Assembly: GCA_949316235.1 (NCBI GenBank) | Contig: OX438747.1 | Span: forward strand, 29,392,618 to 29,456,617 | Length of the DNA stretch: 64,000 nucleotides | Direction: 5' to 3' | Source of the DNA: Oegoconia quadripuncta | Taxonomy: Eukaryota; Arthropoda; Insecta; Lepidoptera; Autostichidae | Shown here: positions 51,455 through 61,375 of the stretch, one piece after another | Layout of the letters: each line of letters opens with the position of its first letter | Position numbering within the stretch: position 1 is the first letter of the stretch | Notes under the pieces: model-generated | What the model saw: only the letters and a program-made list of their open reading frames with translations | The model's database searches: none | Told to the model about the DNA's origin: nothing | Program-made: the position numbers and the translations under genes

Positions 51455-51850
51455 TTTTATTTTCTCCTCTAGGAGAAGGCAAAGGGATCTAGCCCATAAC
51501 AGCCATGTCTTATTTATCTTATTTCTTCAGTTCGTAAGTCAGTCTCAGTCAAAACAAGTAATTCGTCGTATACTTGGCGTATACAGAGTCTAGTCACGGT
51601 CAAGTCATTCTTCAGTAAAGTGGCAGAATGCTTTACCAAAGATTTTGGCGGCTTCTTGTGGGAACCCGAAAGCTCCGTTACGCACTTTAATTTACACTTC
51701 CCTTCACTTGTACACCATCACTAACGTTTGCTGATTGCTGCACAATATTCTGCCATTATTAAGCTTCAAAAGTCAGAATGCACAAATTATAAGAATTATA
51801 AAGAAAATTGCTACTTCACTCGCCGAGTTCCCGCCAAAAAGCCAAAAAAA
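51455..51850 (-). repeat. Repeat E, longest copy
   Basis: From CTCCTCTAGGAGAAGGCAAA through CAGTCTCAGTCAAAACAAGT, CACGGTCAAGTCATTCTTCA and GTGGGAACCCGAAAGCTCCG to CGCCGAGTTCCCGCCAAAAA. A direct CAGCAA duplication near the ORF start shifts its frame. Shows the family is at least ~395 bp. Confidence 0.65.
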
Positions 51851-52284
51851 ATTCATTTCAATATTGTTTGCGATATAAAAATTGACATCTAAGATACAGG
51901 TTGCTTATTAATTTGATAGAATCACTAACAATACATTCCTAGTAAAAGTAATTAAGACATACAGTCAAGTGAGACTGATTGTTTTGACACGAGAAAAGTA
52001 AACAAGGAACCGTAAACAGAAGGTATGATACAGAAACGATACTTTTTGAAAATAGAACGTCCTTGCCAAGGCGAACGGTCAGCTGTGTCGATGCCCCGAA
52101 CGCGGGCTGTTTGATGTAACACCTAAAATTAGCGACTTTGCATTGAAAAAGATAAACGCTTCTTTGAGGTTATGCACAGATTAAGTACTATCTATTTGGG
52201 GTCGCAATTTAAAAAGGATTAATTGGATTCGCTCTTCTGGGGATACTAATAATAATCTTGATAATAATAAAAACCTATTTATTC
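51851..52284. other. No gene recognised
   Basis: No supported feature. Confidence 0.35.
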
Positions 52285-52872
52285 CTTTTTTTATGCACAA
52301 CAGTCTAGCACTTGACCTCAATCACACCCAAGGTGCAAGGATATATTATCTATGGATATATCATGATATATATCACGATGTATATCAATGGACTTTTTTT
52401 TTAATAATATAGTGACCTTGTCAGCGAAACCAACGGTTGCGGGTTAAACCCTTAAACATTTACGTTTGTATGATGAATACGAACATATTATAGATAAGAT
52501 AAGTATCACAGAATCTGACATAGACGTAATATATTTATTTCTATATCCATTTTTGTAAGTTTCAGAAAACTAAGCTATTTTCTTAAGACAAGGCTGAATG
52601 GGCATAGTCCAGCTTGTTTTAAGTTTTGAAAATTGATACTTACTAGTTTATTTTTTATGCACAGGTCATTTTAAAATGTCCGCCTGGCTAGCTACCATCA
52701 TTTTATCTAAGACTCCCACCAAACAGCAATGTTAATAGAATTGTTGTGTTCCGGTTGTTAGAGATAAGATAACCAGTTCCCCAAATAACATGGGGTTTTC
52801 GGGTCAGTACGCTTCCACCTTCGGCCTCATCTTCATTTAACATCAGGAGGTAAAGTGCAAACAAATTGATGA
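52285..52872. mobile_element. Fragmented SINE-A and SINE-C pieces
   Basis: 52285-52330 reversed SINE-A end (TTTTTATGCACAACAGTCTA); 52408-52482 forward SINE-C head piece (CAGCGAAACCAACGGTTGCG) with a damaged B box; 52651-52872 a SINE-A body in forward orientation (GTCATTTTAAAATGTCCGCC to TTCATTTAACATCAGGAGG) preceded by a reversed-type TTTTTTATGCACAG. A rearranged cluster. Confidence 0.65.
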
Positions 52873-52883
52873 AAAGCAAGGCC

Positions 52884-53024
52884 ATTGTGTAACTGTATCG
52901 ATATCGTCATCGATTACGTTCTGACGTGTGATTGGTTGGCGCATCGCTCGCTCGGCAATATGACGTCTTCTCATTGGACGTCGTTATCGATGACAACATC
53001 GATGAAGTTTACAGAATAGCGCGT
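52884..53024. mobile_element. MITE-2 copy
   Basis: TGTATCGATATCGTCATCGA at the left and TCGATGACAACATCGATGAA at the right pair as inverted repeats; CGTGTGATTGGTTGG inside. Confidence 0.6.
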
Positions 53025-53087
53025 AAGGTCTTGACCTTTACATTGAATTGAATGAAAAAAAACGAGATATATAAAAAAAAAACAAAG

Positions 53088-53281
53088 TTAAATCGGACCA
53101 CGCCTTAAATTTATTGAGATGCATCAATAAGGTTAAGGCGCTCACTAGCACTGTAGTCACTCAGGAGATTTACTGATGATTCGAGGGGTGTTGTGTGTTT
53201 CACGGTGTAGTGTGGGTGTCCAGTTTTTGCTCCGATTAATCCGGATGTATCTCAATAAGCTTAAGACGTGGTCCGATTTAA
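53088..53281. mobile_element. MITE-8
   Basis: TTAAATCGGACCACGCCTTA and TAAGACGTGGTCCGATTTAA are inverted repeats of about 38 bp, with ATTGAGATGCATC pairing inside. Length about 194 bp. One end is echoed at 10431. Confidence 0.65.
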
Positions 53282-53394
53282 CTACGGTTTTTTTTTATAA
53301 TTATGACTAAACGAAGGGAAGGGTTCTTAGTCTTGTTTGGTGAAAATCGGTTCACCAACTTTTAACAGTTGCTTTGTACACCTCGATGATGTAC

Positions 53395-53475
53395 ACACAT
53401 ACATAAAGTCACGCCTGTTTCCCGTAGGGGTAGGCAGAGACCACAGACTTCCACTTGCTATGATCCTGACACACA
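53395..53475 (-). repeat. LINE-d terminal fragment, reversed
   Basis: CACGCCTGTTTCCCGTAGGG, GTAGGCAGAGACCACAGACT and TCCACTTGCTATGATCCTGA, the reverse complement of the LINE-d ORF end and 3' UTR. Confidence 0.65.
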
Positions 53476-53497
53476 GGTGATATACAGAGATGAGATA

Positions 53498-53981
53498 CAG
53501 GGTGAAATTTAATTCGTGTAATTATTGTTTACTGGCGACTCCACTCCTGATTACGAAAACTGTAGCGAGGTTGAAGAAAGACTAGCTTTGAATAATAAAT
53601 GCAGCGGATTGCACATAAATAATAGTTTTATTAATTATTAATTTGTAAGAAATTTACGACACCATGACAAGCAAGACATGGACACACAGTAGAGTATATA
53701 AATATCAAAAGAGTTGTTTTAGATATATCTAGTTTATGCCTAAAGAGTATAAATTTAACAAAAACTCACTAGGAACCATCGCCGAATTCAGCCGAAAATT
53801 GTTGGACTTCCATACTAAAGGTCATTTCAGAATGGTTTACTTTGTATGGGTAATGGATTTTTACATATTTGGGGGAGCATTTACAATAACATATAATTAT
53901 ACGTAACAAGAGGAAGCCAATCAAGTCCGCGCCAATAATAACAAATTAGCATTAGTATTTTTTTTAATTAATTTCACCCTG
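53498..53981. mobile_element. MITE-1 copy carrying a candidate solo LTR
   Basis: CAGGGTGAAATTTAATTCGT next to TA at the left and TAATTTCACCCTG next to TA at the right. MITE-1 interior motifs (CTCCTGATTACGAAAAC; TTCAGCCGAAAATTGTTG) flank a 200-bp insert. Confidence 0.72.
53556..53765. mobile_element. Candidate solo LTR with 5-bp duplication
   Basis: Exactly 200 bp (53561-53760) beginning TGTAGCGAGG and ending AATTTAACA, so TGT...ACA. It is flanked by AAAAC at 53556-53560 and 53761-53765. TG...CA ends plus a 5-bp duplication are LTR hallmarks. GTATATAAATATC at about 53695 could be a TATA box, which would place transcription on the plus strand. No internal retroelement sequence is attached. Confidence 0.5.
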
Positions 53982-54305
53982 TATGGTTTTAAAGATTGGT
54001 TAGATGTCATTTTTAAAATTAACGCAGAATTGGGAGTTGAACCCGGAACTTTCAAATCGTGTTATGATGACTTCATTGTATCGTTACGCTTTGATGACAC
54101 TTGGTAAATAAACAAAGGTTTCTGAGTCATCGAAACGTTGCGGTTTACTTTAAGCCGACGTCACACTGAAAGCGATGTAGAACATCAATCGACACAGTGA
54201 TAGCGATGTAGGTGCGGCGCGGAGCTGTATGCGTGATGTCATACACATCTAAAGTTTTATAGCCCATTGATTACTTCAAATTTCCTTTTTAACTCCGAAC
54301 ACAAA

Positions 54306-54890
54306 AAGAGAGCTATTATAAAGACGAAGATGTGGAGAGACAACGCAGAGCGCTGTCGGTAGTCGGAAACATGTTAGCCAGGAGATTTTATAAGTCGGAC
54401 GTCGACATAAAAATTGACCTATTTAAAACTTACTGCCAATCGTTTTACACCTGTCAGCTCTGGACGAACTATACGAGAAGGTCACGCGATGGCATCGTGT
54501 TCAGTATAATAACATCTTTCGGCAATTAATGGGTTTAGACTGCAGCGCCTCGGGGATGTTCTTCGAGACCAGGGTGAACACGTTTGACGCCATCGTGAGA
54601 CTAAGGATAACGTCGTTTATGGACAGAGTTCACAGGTGTAACAACGTTATTATTAGGGAGCTCAATAGAAGGTTAATTACGTCGAACATGTATTGGTACT
54701 GGATGGGGGTAGTCGCGTGAGATGTTTTTCTTTTTTTTTATTGACCCATTTTACTATGTAAAATGTAAGTTAGGTTATATTTCTTTTTTTATTTTTATTG
54801 TATTTTCTGTCAGCTTGTTTTTAGCAATTTTATTATTATATCTAATATGGATTTTTACAATCTGAAATAAAGCTTTATTATTATTATTAT
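54306..54890 (+). pseudogene. LINE-g C-terminal RT fragment and 3' UTR
   Basis: Forward: VEDIER-like start, then RRALSVVGNMLARRFYKSDV and FKTYCQSFYTCQLWTNYTRR. A frameshift follows, and the next frame reads QYNNIFRQLMGLDCSASGMF and ETRVNTFDAIVRLRI, with stop at 54718-54720. The N.L.R.F......K..LF..YC...Y...LW..Y and CSASGMF..A.V..F motifs are a standard LINE C-terminus. The 3' UTR ends AAATAAAGCTTTATTATTAT in ATT repeats. Confidence 0.82.
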
Positions 54891-54903
54891 AAGTGTGCCT
54901 ATG

Positions 54904-55155
54904 TCAGCAACCAAGGCTGTATAGATTTGAAAATGGTTCGTTTTGGCAATCTTGATGGAAATAGGTTAAGCCGTTTCGAGGATATTCAACAATATGCACT
55001 GCGGTTTTGTAATAGTTTTCAAATTGTGTTATTCGTTTTTTTATAATTGACTTCATACGCGTTTGGCAGGGTCTATTGATACTGCACTTGTAGATCTCAA
55101 GATTCGCATTATGAATGTTTCTCAACATTTGAGATGCGACCCCCAACAAAGTCAA
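54904..55155 (-). other. Unassigned 83-codon open frame
   Basis: Contains LGVASQMLRNIHNANLEIYK, then CQTRMKSIIKKRITQFENYY and VHIVEYPRNGLTYFHQD. It is less low-complexity than chance AT-rich frames, but I recognise no family. It may be a decayed transposon ORF or a chance frame. Confidence 0.2.
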
Positions 55156-55189
55156 TAGTGGAACTATTTAAGTACTTAAAAACGAAAAG

Positions 55190-55245
55190 GCTTTAGGAGG
55201 TAACATAGAAATCTACATACATACATTCGAAAACATTAACCTGTT
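55190..55245 (-). repeat. Repeat K edge, reversed
   Basis: GGAGGTAACATAGAAATCTA and CATTCGAAAACATTAACCTG are the reverse of the 55430 edge. Confidence 0.5.
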
Positions 55246-55429
55246 TATGAAAATTTAACATACTAATGTGACAATCAATGTACTTCCACGGACTTTCTAT
55301 AAATATTGATAAACGAACAAGTTAAATCATAGGCTCAAACAGTTTAAAATAGATTGCGACTTGCGAGCCCCTTATCTGATCGCGATACTTAGCTTGAGTA
55401 ACGATTTTAAGCTCTTTACCCGACACAGG
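55246..55429. other. No gene recognised
   Basis: Short filler between repeat K pieces. Confidence 0.3.
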
Positions 55430-55634
55430 GAAGGAGGGTATTGTTTTTTGAGTGTATGTATATAGATTTCTATGTTACCTCCTGTAGCTTAAACGGCTTG
55501 ACCGATTTCGAAGAGCATGGTGTCATTAGATTCGTCTTGATCCCTGCAGTGTCATGGGATATATGTTAGGCTAAAAATCCTACATGGCGCCCGCAAAATA
55601 CCAAATATGCTGTCGAGTGTTTGGTTTTTAAACT
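55430..55634 (+). repeat. Repeat K, fullest forward copy
   Basis: GGGAAGGAGGGTATTGTTTT, TTTCTATGTTACCTCCTGTA, AACGGCTTGACCGATTTCGA, AAATCCTACATGGCGCCCGC and CTGTCGAGTGTTTGGTTTTT. An inverted copy is 1.1 kb away at 56755-56945. Confidence 0.6.
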
Positions 55635-55954
55635 CACATTGTTATTTATCAATAAAAATAGTCGACCAACAAGATATCGCACCGCATCGCATCTCATCGC
55701 TTGCCGTCTTCAGTGTAACGAAAGCTTTAAGGTCGATTACCTGAGAACTGCCTACATCGGTGCCATGACTAACATGCTCAATATTTTAGCTTAGACTGTT
55801 GTTGACTCACTTAATTTGTAACCGACTGACGATAAAGGAGGGTCCCAACGAATTGCCACTATGGCATAAATATTTCTTTTACTATTCGATTGCTCTGAGA
55901 TTCCTTGATCGATTTGCGTGTTTATTTTTTTATTGGAAAGAAGATACTCTCATC
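55635..55954. other. No gene recognised
   Basis: No supported feature. Confidence 0.35.
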
Positions 55955-56045
55955 ATCATCATATCACGCACAGACGTCCACAGCTGAACATAGGCCTCCC
56001 CCATAGATTTCCAAAGCGACCGGTCGGAAGCGGCCTGGATTTCGC
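55955..56045 (+). repeat. RTE-like LINE fragment
   Basis: GCACAGACGTCCACAGCTGA, ACATAGGCCTCCCCCATAGA and CGACCGGTCGGAAGCGGCCT, a segment seen very often in lepidopteran RTE-type LINEs. Only ~90 bp here. Confidence 0.55.
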
Positions 56046-56046
56046 T

Positions 56047-56592
56047 CACTCGACAAAATCAAAATCAAAAATATTTTATTCAATGTAGGATACAAAAATA
56101 TCACTTATTGAAAGTCAACATGTTATTTTTTTAAAAAACTACATCGCTTCACAAGGTGTTATGGTTAGGGAGAAGTAGCGACAAGAAACTCCGCAACAAC
56201 ATCTTTTCAATTAGTTTCCATCTTTACAATAATATTACATTTTATATTACATATTACAAAACAATAGCAATTAACATAACGACCAGCTAACACCAGACCT
56301 CCTTATCGCCTAAATAATCATCTATCCTATAATAACCCTTCTTACACAGAGTTTCTTTAATTTGGCGTTTAAATATCTGCTCGGTTAAACTCAATACATG
56401 TTCTGGTATTTTATTGTAAAAGCGTATGCTGTGTCCCACAAAGGATGTGCCAAGCTTGCTAAGTCTAAATTGTGAACTTTCAATTTTGGCATGTCTATCT
56501 CTTTCACACTTATAGGCGAGTGCAAAAGTGGTAGATCCAGCGACTTCCCGCGATACATTTTGATACTGTTTTAGCTTGCAACAGATTCTCAA
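56047..56592 (-). pseudogene. LINE-h C-terminal fragment (LINE-a relative)
   Basis: Reversed tail AAAATCAAAATCAAAAATAT at 56054; 3' UTR with CAAGAAACTCCGCAACAACA; codons for RLSKLGTSFVGHSIRFYNKI, then PEHVLSLTEQIFKRQIKETL and KKGYYRIDDYLGDKEVWC with stop at 56287. The FYNK.P......F...IK..L..KGYY.I.DYL.DK..W end parallels LINE-a and LINE-b, so all three share a common ancestor. Confidence 0.82.
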
Positions 56593-56643
56593 GCCTTAAC
56601 TTAAGGTCATCTCAATCTTGAGAACGATTTATAAATAATGGCC
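56578..56643 (+). repeat. MITE-3 right half
   Basis: CAACAGATTCTCAAGCCTTA, GGTCATCTCAATCTTGAGAA and CGATTTATAAATAATGGCC. Confidence 0.5.
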
Positions 56644-56754
56644 TAGGAACCTCCAAGTTATTTGAGGGTGTGGCTGTAAATTATCTGTAAGATATTAAAG
56701 AAGATGAAATCTACACTCGACTGCTTAAATAAACTTGAAAAAACCTAAGTATTT

Positions 56755-56945
56755 AAAAACCAAAAAACTCGACAGCATATTTTGTGATTTGCGGACGCCA
56801 TGTTGGATTTTTTACCTATGACTCTACGACAAGACGAATCTAACGCCACCACGCACTTCGAAATCGGTCAAGCTGTTTAGGCTACAGGATGCGCCAAAGG
56901 AACGGACATACATACATAGGTACACTCGAAAAACATTACCAAGGA
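56755..56945 (-). repeat. Repeat K, reversed copy
   Basis: AAAAACCAAAAAACTCGACA, TGCGGACGCCATGTTGGATT, TTCGAAATCGGTCAAGCTGT, GAAAAACATTACCAAGGAGG. Confidence 0.6.
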
Positions 56946-57015
56946 GGGTAAGGCTTCCTTGGGCAGTCGGGGTAAAAAAGAAAGCAACAAATGATATAAT
57001 GTATCTATCTATATC

Positions 57016-57340
57016 TTAACCGCCTCCGTGGCTCAATGTAAACAACATTGGGTTTACGATCCGCAGGTCGCGGGTTCGATCCCCATAAGTACTCGGTTTG
57101 GTTGGTGGTAGGGCATTTTAACAATGTCCGCCTGGCTAGCTACCACCATCTTATCTAAGTCTGCCGCCAAGCAGAAATGTTAATAGCATTGTTGTGTTCC
57201 GGTTGTCAGAGATAAAATAGCCTGTCCTCCAAATGTGTTGGGGTTTCCGGGTCGTACGCGTCCACCTTCGACCTCATCTTCACTTAACATCAGGTGTGAT
57301 TGAGGTCAAGTACGAACCCGTCGTGCATAAAAAAAAAATG
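57016..57340 (+). mobile_element. SINE-A copy, full length
   Basis: AACCGCCTCCGTGGCTCAAT head, GCGGGTTCGATCCCCATAAG B box near 57070 with ~14 bp missing just after it, body, and ACGAACCCGTCGTGCATAAA with an A run. It is followed by a 40-bp LINE-a scrap (57346-57387: TACATTAAGTTTTCGTAAAT). Confidence 0.87.
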
Positions 57341-57430
57341 CAGATTCTTTCTTACGTACATTAAGTTTTCGTAAATATATTGCGATAGGTAGTTACACCA
57401 CAAAACTTGCGTAATATTACTGGACTATTA

Positions 57431-57625
57431 GGGCCGTATTAATAAATCGATCTTGAGACTGAGATCGCGTCTCACTTTCAGTAGGTACTATTTTTTTGAT
57501 ACAGTTTCTAATAAATAAATATTTTGGACACGTACACTAATCATCTAGTCCCAAACTAAGCAAAGCCTGTGCTATGAATACTAGATAAGGGATAAACATA
57601 CATAAATATTTATATAAACAATTGA
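57431..57625. mobile_element. MITE-3 left half joined to a reversed SINE-C end
   Basis: GGGCCGTATTAATAAATCGA to TTTGATACAGTTTCTAATA (about 57510), then AATAAATATTTTGGACACGT, ATCATCTAGTCCCAAACTAA and CATACATAAATATTTATATA, the SINE-C tail in reverse. Confidence 0.65.
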
Positions 57626-57727
57626 AATAAGCAAACATCCAAACTTTCGTAATTATAATATTAGTTAATATTATTTTGTTAATAACATGTAACTAATATT
57701 ATAAAGAAAATAGTTTATTTTAACTAG

Positions 57728-57766
57728 TTAAAACACATAACAATAGATACTTGTTATGTGTTTTAA
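57728..57766. repeat. Perfect 16-bp inverted repeat (hairpin)
   Basis: TTAAAACACATAACAA and its exact complement, separated by the 7-nt TAGATAC. Weaker pairing extends outward (AGTTTATT with AATAAACT), so the hairpin spans ~60 bp. No U run in the right place, and no nearby gene, to suggest a terminator. Confidence 0.9.
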
Positions 57767-58152
57767 GTAGTGAATAAACTTTTTTCTTTCTTTCTTTAAT
57801 TTATTAAAAAAAAATTTCTTTCAATACAGACTAAAATATTGTTTTTATTGTCATCTAATTTTGTACCCCAAAATCATGAAAATTTACTATTTTCTATTTC
57901 CACGGAGAGGATTGTTCAACTCTTAAATTTTCTCGAGTAATTAATAAATCACCTTGTACTTTGTTTAATTGTTTGTTTGTCCGTCTGTACGATAGAAGTA
58001 GGTGGATGCAACAGGAAGTTACGTTTGTTAACATCTTATTAGAAGATTGTATTTATATAGAGACTTGTATAACCTCGCGTTTTCCTTGAATCGCGTAGGG
58101 TTGCAGTGTATGTACGGATACAATATTAAATTTTCATTACTATTGCCAACTT
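57767..58152. other. No gene recognised
   Basis: A TTTC-repeat run at about 57783-57800 follows AATAAACTTTT and may be a LINE tail. Otherwise nothing is supported. Confidence 0.35.
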
Positions 58153-58319
58153 CTTCCCACGGCCGACAATCGGTAACCGATTTTTTGTAGGAGAAAATGG
58201 AACGTACTGATTGCAATATTTCAACGCCCACGTCCTACAAAAAATCGGTCACAATATAAGTATTGACGAAAAAATCGGCCCGATTATCGGTTCTACAAAA
58301 AGTCGGTCGTGGGCGGGCA
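58153..58319. mobile_element. MITE-5 copy 2
   Basis: TCCCACGGCCGACAATCGGT at the left, AAGTCGGTCGTGGGCGGGCA at the right, same interior as 25587-25764 (CATTTTCTCCTACAAAAAAT-type arms, GATTGCAATATTTCAACGCC). Confidence 0.7.
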
Positions 58320-58669
58320 CACTTATCGGTCTTATTGCGGGCAGGGGCGTAGTTAGGCGTGGGCGAAACGGGCCCTCGCCCACGGCTTCGCGCGAGAGAC
58401 TAGGTCCTGTATTCCCTTTTAATACGTAACTTATAAATTTTGACAACCCTATCTAAATGTAACGTCCAGAAATAATCGCAGTGTTCCTTAATTATAAATT
58501 CACTCTCGAGAGCAGCGCTAAAGTATGTCATCCAGTCATATCCTGATGACACTCTTGGCACATACCAAGTGGCATGGCCATGTGGTGTCTCGACTAAGGA
58601 CCACACATATATAGATTTCAAAATAAATGAATCTGTTACAATTGGAGGTCTCGCATTCAGTTATGCTAG
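58320..58669. other. No gene recognised
   Basis: A locally GC-rich stretch (GTAGTTAGGCGTGGGCGAAA) near 58348. No supported feature. Confidence 0.3.
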
Positions 58670-58860
58670 CCTGGTACCGGCTGTAATTAGTTTGGGGTCC
58701 AAGATACCTTCGTAGGCGTCATGCAGAGTACCACTATTGATGAGGAGGTGGCTCTCATCCGGTTATAATAGCCTGGTACCGGCAGTAATTAGTCTGAGGT
58801 CTAAGATAGCAATAGAAGTTACCCAGGGCGTCTGCAGTAGGCGCCGTGCTGAATAAACAC
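58670..58860. repeat. Repeat I fragments, duplicated
   Basis: AGCCTGGTACCGGCTGTAAT and AGCCTGGTACCGGCAGTAAT occur in tandem ~100 bp apart (58668, 58769), each followed by TTAGTNTGRGGTCYAAGATA and GTAGGCGNCRTGC. Confidence 0.55.
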
Positions 58861-58872
58861 TGTTGCTGCTAG

Positions 58873-59035
58873 ATTCTAGATTTTTTCTTACATACATTAA
58901 GTTTTCGTAAACATATTGCGATGGTAATGTTAATACCTCCTCTTCACTTAACATCAGGTGTGATTGAGGTCAAGTACCAACCCTTTGTTCATAAATATAT
59001 ATATATATATATTAATTTCTTTAAATTTATTCCTA
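58873..59035 (-). mobile_element. LINE-a scrap split by a SINE-A 3' end
   Basis: 58873-58937 (TTTTTTCTTACATACATTAA) and about 59010-59033 (TTAATTTCTTTAAATTTATT) are neighbouring LINE-a sequence. Between them lies a 60-bp SINE-A end (TCTTCACTTAACATCAGGTG to CCTTTGTTCATAAATATATA) with a TA-repeat tail. Confidence 0.7.
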
Positions 59036-59389
59036 TCATAGTTCATCCCCATAAACTATGTAGTTACCTGCTAAGTAGCTTCTAGCTAGCGATGACGGTA
59101 CAGCAACCTACACGGTGCTCTTGGCATGCCCATCGAGGTCGCAAGCCATCTGGAAATCTGCTCATCAAGGCTAATTCCATTTCTGACGAACTCGGTTGCC
59201 ATGGCAACGACGTACTTCATTACTCGTAAGGCCCGTATAGCAGAATGTTACTGAAATAGAGATCTCCGCTTGAGGACAGTTAAATAGGGACAGCTTTATA
59301 TTATTTTTATAGCGGCATCTTTTTCTAATTATGCTCAAGCGCAGGTACACTAGGGTTGTCAACTTTTTTCTTTCATTTGTTTGTTTATA
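59036..59389. other. No gene recognised
   Basis: No supported feature. Confidence 0.35.
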
Positions 59390-59540
59390 AACGCTTTATT
59401 GTACGTCCTATGCTTTACACGAATAAAATCAATTTAACTTAGAATTAAGTGCTTAAGTACAAAACTTATCCCTTAAAGGGATCTCTTCGTTTGCCTTTTC
59501 CAACCAAACTTTTTCGCCAGGACAAATAATATACTTAAAT
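59390..59540 (-). mobile_element. Probable LINE 3' UTR
   Basis: TTATAAACGCTTTATTGTAC and CTTAAAGGGATCTCTTCGTT resemble the reversed 50940-51115 type 3' end, but with low similarity. Confidence 0.4.
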
Positions 59541-59554
59541 ATAAAATCTAACTA

Positions 59555-59763
59555 ATATTATAAATGTTTGGATGTTTATTTCTTTGTTGCTCCATCACGT
59601 CGAAACGAATGAACGGATTTGGATGAAATTTGGTGTATAAGTAGAACATATCCTGGACTAAGACATAGGATATATTAGACATTTATCCCGATAAAGTGAG
59701 TAGTTCCCGCGGGATAAACAAAGTTATTCCATGCAGGCGAAACCGCGGGCGTAAAGCTAGCGT
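59555..59763 (-). mobile_element. RTE/SINE-type terminal repeat, reversed
   Basis: AATATTATAAATGTTTGGAT, GAACGGATTTGGATGAAATT, CTAAGACATAGGATATATTA, AGTAGTTCCCGCGGGATAAA and GCAGGCGAAACCGCGGGCGT. Near full length, the reverse of 49745-49966. Confidence 0.7.
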
Positions 59764-60133
59764 AAAATAAAATGTAATTGTTTCGGACGAAATTTAATCA
59801 ACGCATAGGTTCTTTACTCCGACTATCATCGTACCTATGCATGGATTATTTCAGTATATTGTATAATATTACAACGGTGAATTATTAGCTTTAAACAAAA
59901 CTGAATTCTCGAAACAAGTAAATCGAGCTACGATTTCAGACAAATTTCCCAAACATGCTGTGTTTCTGTGTGTGACTATCTGTGGAGACTATTTTTGTCT
60001 ATACAATGACTATTTTGTTCTACTTTATATTATAGTGTAACGACTGTCAGTTTCCCGAAAATAAGTAAATAAATACTTTCATGTTTTCTGTTGGTTTATT
60101 CGTAGTCTTAATAAATAAAAAAAAAAAAAAAAA
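59764..60133. other. No gene recognised
   Basis: No supported feature. Ends in an A run at 60117-60134. Confidence 0.35.
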
Positions 60134-60397
60134 ATATCCTTAGACATACACACAGCGCCATCTAGTTCCACAGTAAGCAACTATAGGCTTGTGTTGTGGA
60201 TACCAGATGGTTGATAAACTACATAAATTTTTGTAAATAAATACTTATTATAAATGAAAACATCCATAACTCGGGTACACATGTACAGTACACACACAAG
60301 AATACCATCACACAAACATATGCCCTTAGCGGGATTCGAAACCGCAACCTTTTGGTATAGTGGCCAGAGTAACCACTACACCAAACAGGTCGTCAGT
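60134..60397 (-). mobile_element. SINE-B copy
   Basis: ATATCCTTAGACATACACAC, GCGCCATCTAGTTCCACAGT, AGCGGGATTCGAAACCGCAA (B box with one change), and ACTACACCAAACAGGTCGTC at the head. A small insertion (ACAGTACACACACAAGAATA) lies in the body. Confidence 0.86.
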
Positions 60398-60718
60398 GGT
60401 GTCGTTTCGGATGTACAACGAACTAACTAAATTTAAATTATATGTATCCTTTTCTAACCACTAATACATGAAAAGGACGACATATAATTAAGTCCTGTCA
60501 AATTAAGTAAAATGATCAAAACAAGCACTTCTTTATCAATATTAGGTGTACACCTAGCGACGTCACGATTAAAATACTATAGAGCGACTTGTTTTGACAG
60601 CTCTTAACTTAATTTGACAGGCCTTAATTTATAGTCGTCCCTTTCATGTTAATAGTGTTAGAAAAGGATGTATCTGCTTTAAATTTTGTTTAGTTCGTTG
60701 TACATCCGAATCGACACC
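60398..60718. mobile_element. MITE-9, foldback element with ~130-bp arms
   Basis: Left arm GGTGTCGTTTCGGATGTACA, ACGAACTAACTAAATTTAAA, ATCCTTTTCTAACCACTA, AAGTCCTGTCAAATTAAG. The right arm is the complement of GGTGTCGATTCGGATGTACA, CATCCTTTTCTAACACTA and GGCCTGTCAAATTAAG. The two arms cover most of the 321 bp, with a short centre around GTGTACACCTAGCGACGTCA. It abuts the head of the SINE-B copy. Confidence 0.72.
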
Positions 60719-61239
60719 AATCTTAGTTATTAACTTTTATTTTTTATATTTCATCAGTCCGTTCTACCATACTACACCATAAGTACTGCAGCTTGTCTTT
60801 TAGTCAAGGTGTAGCACTCATCCACTCCTAAGCTCCTGCAACAGCTGCTGGTACAGTACCTACTTCGATTATATAAAATTTGATAACTCTAGGTTCAACT
60901 GACAGCTATTTTTTTGGTTGAATTTACTTCTCAGAGAAGGCAAAGAGAGCTAAGCCCATATAGCCACGTCTTATTATTTCTTCAGTTTAATCAAGTCAGT
61001 CTCAGTTAAAGAAAGTTATTTAGTCGATAATTTTCGAGAATTTAACATTATTGATAAAAGCGGCACTATTTTTATAATCGTGAATTGTGGAAAATAACCG
61101 TTAAGACAGCTATAGGCATTATTATAAGTAGTATTTAAGTATTTCGAGTGCAGGTCAGAGCGATTTATTTGAATTATTCTGTATTTAAAAAGAAAATCTT
61201 AATTTATCTAATGAGGGCGTCACTGGACGGAATAAACCC
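60719..61239. other. No gene; weak repeat E remnant
   Basis: TCTCAGAGAAGGCAAAGAGA at 60931 and AAGTCAGTCTCAGTTAAAGA at 60984 match the 51455 end of repeat E at low identity. Confidence 0.4.
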
Positions 61240-61375
61240 TCTTAATTTACACTTCCCTTCACCATCACTGACTTTTGCCGTACAATATTCTTCCGTTATT
61301 CAGCTTCTAAATAAAAACAAAAATGCAACTTCCCGCGCTGAGTTCCCGCCAAAAACCTCTGACAGCTATCCAAAA
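61240..61375 (-). repeat. Repeat E fragment
   Basis: TTAATTTACACTTCCCTTCA, CCATCACTGACTTTTGCCGT and GCGCTGAGTTCCCGCCAAAA. Confidence 0.5.

Noticed and set aside
54904..55155. 83-codon reverse frame as a host exon
   Set aside because: No splice-site or homology evidence; listed only as an unassigned frame.
57728..57766. Hairpin as a bacterial-type terminator
   Set aside because: The window is eukaryotic, with no gene upstream and no U-run in the right place.
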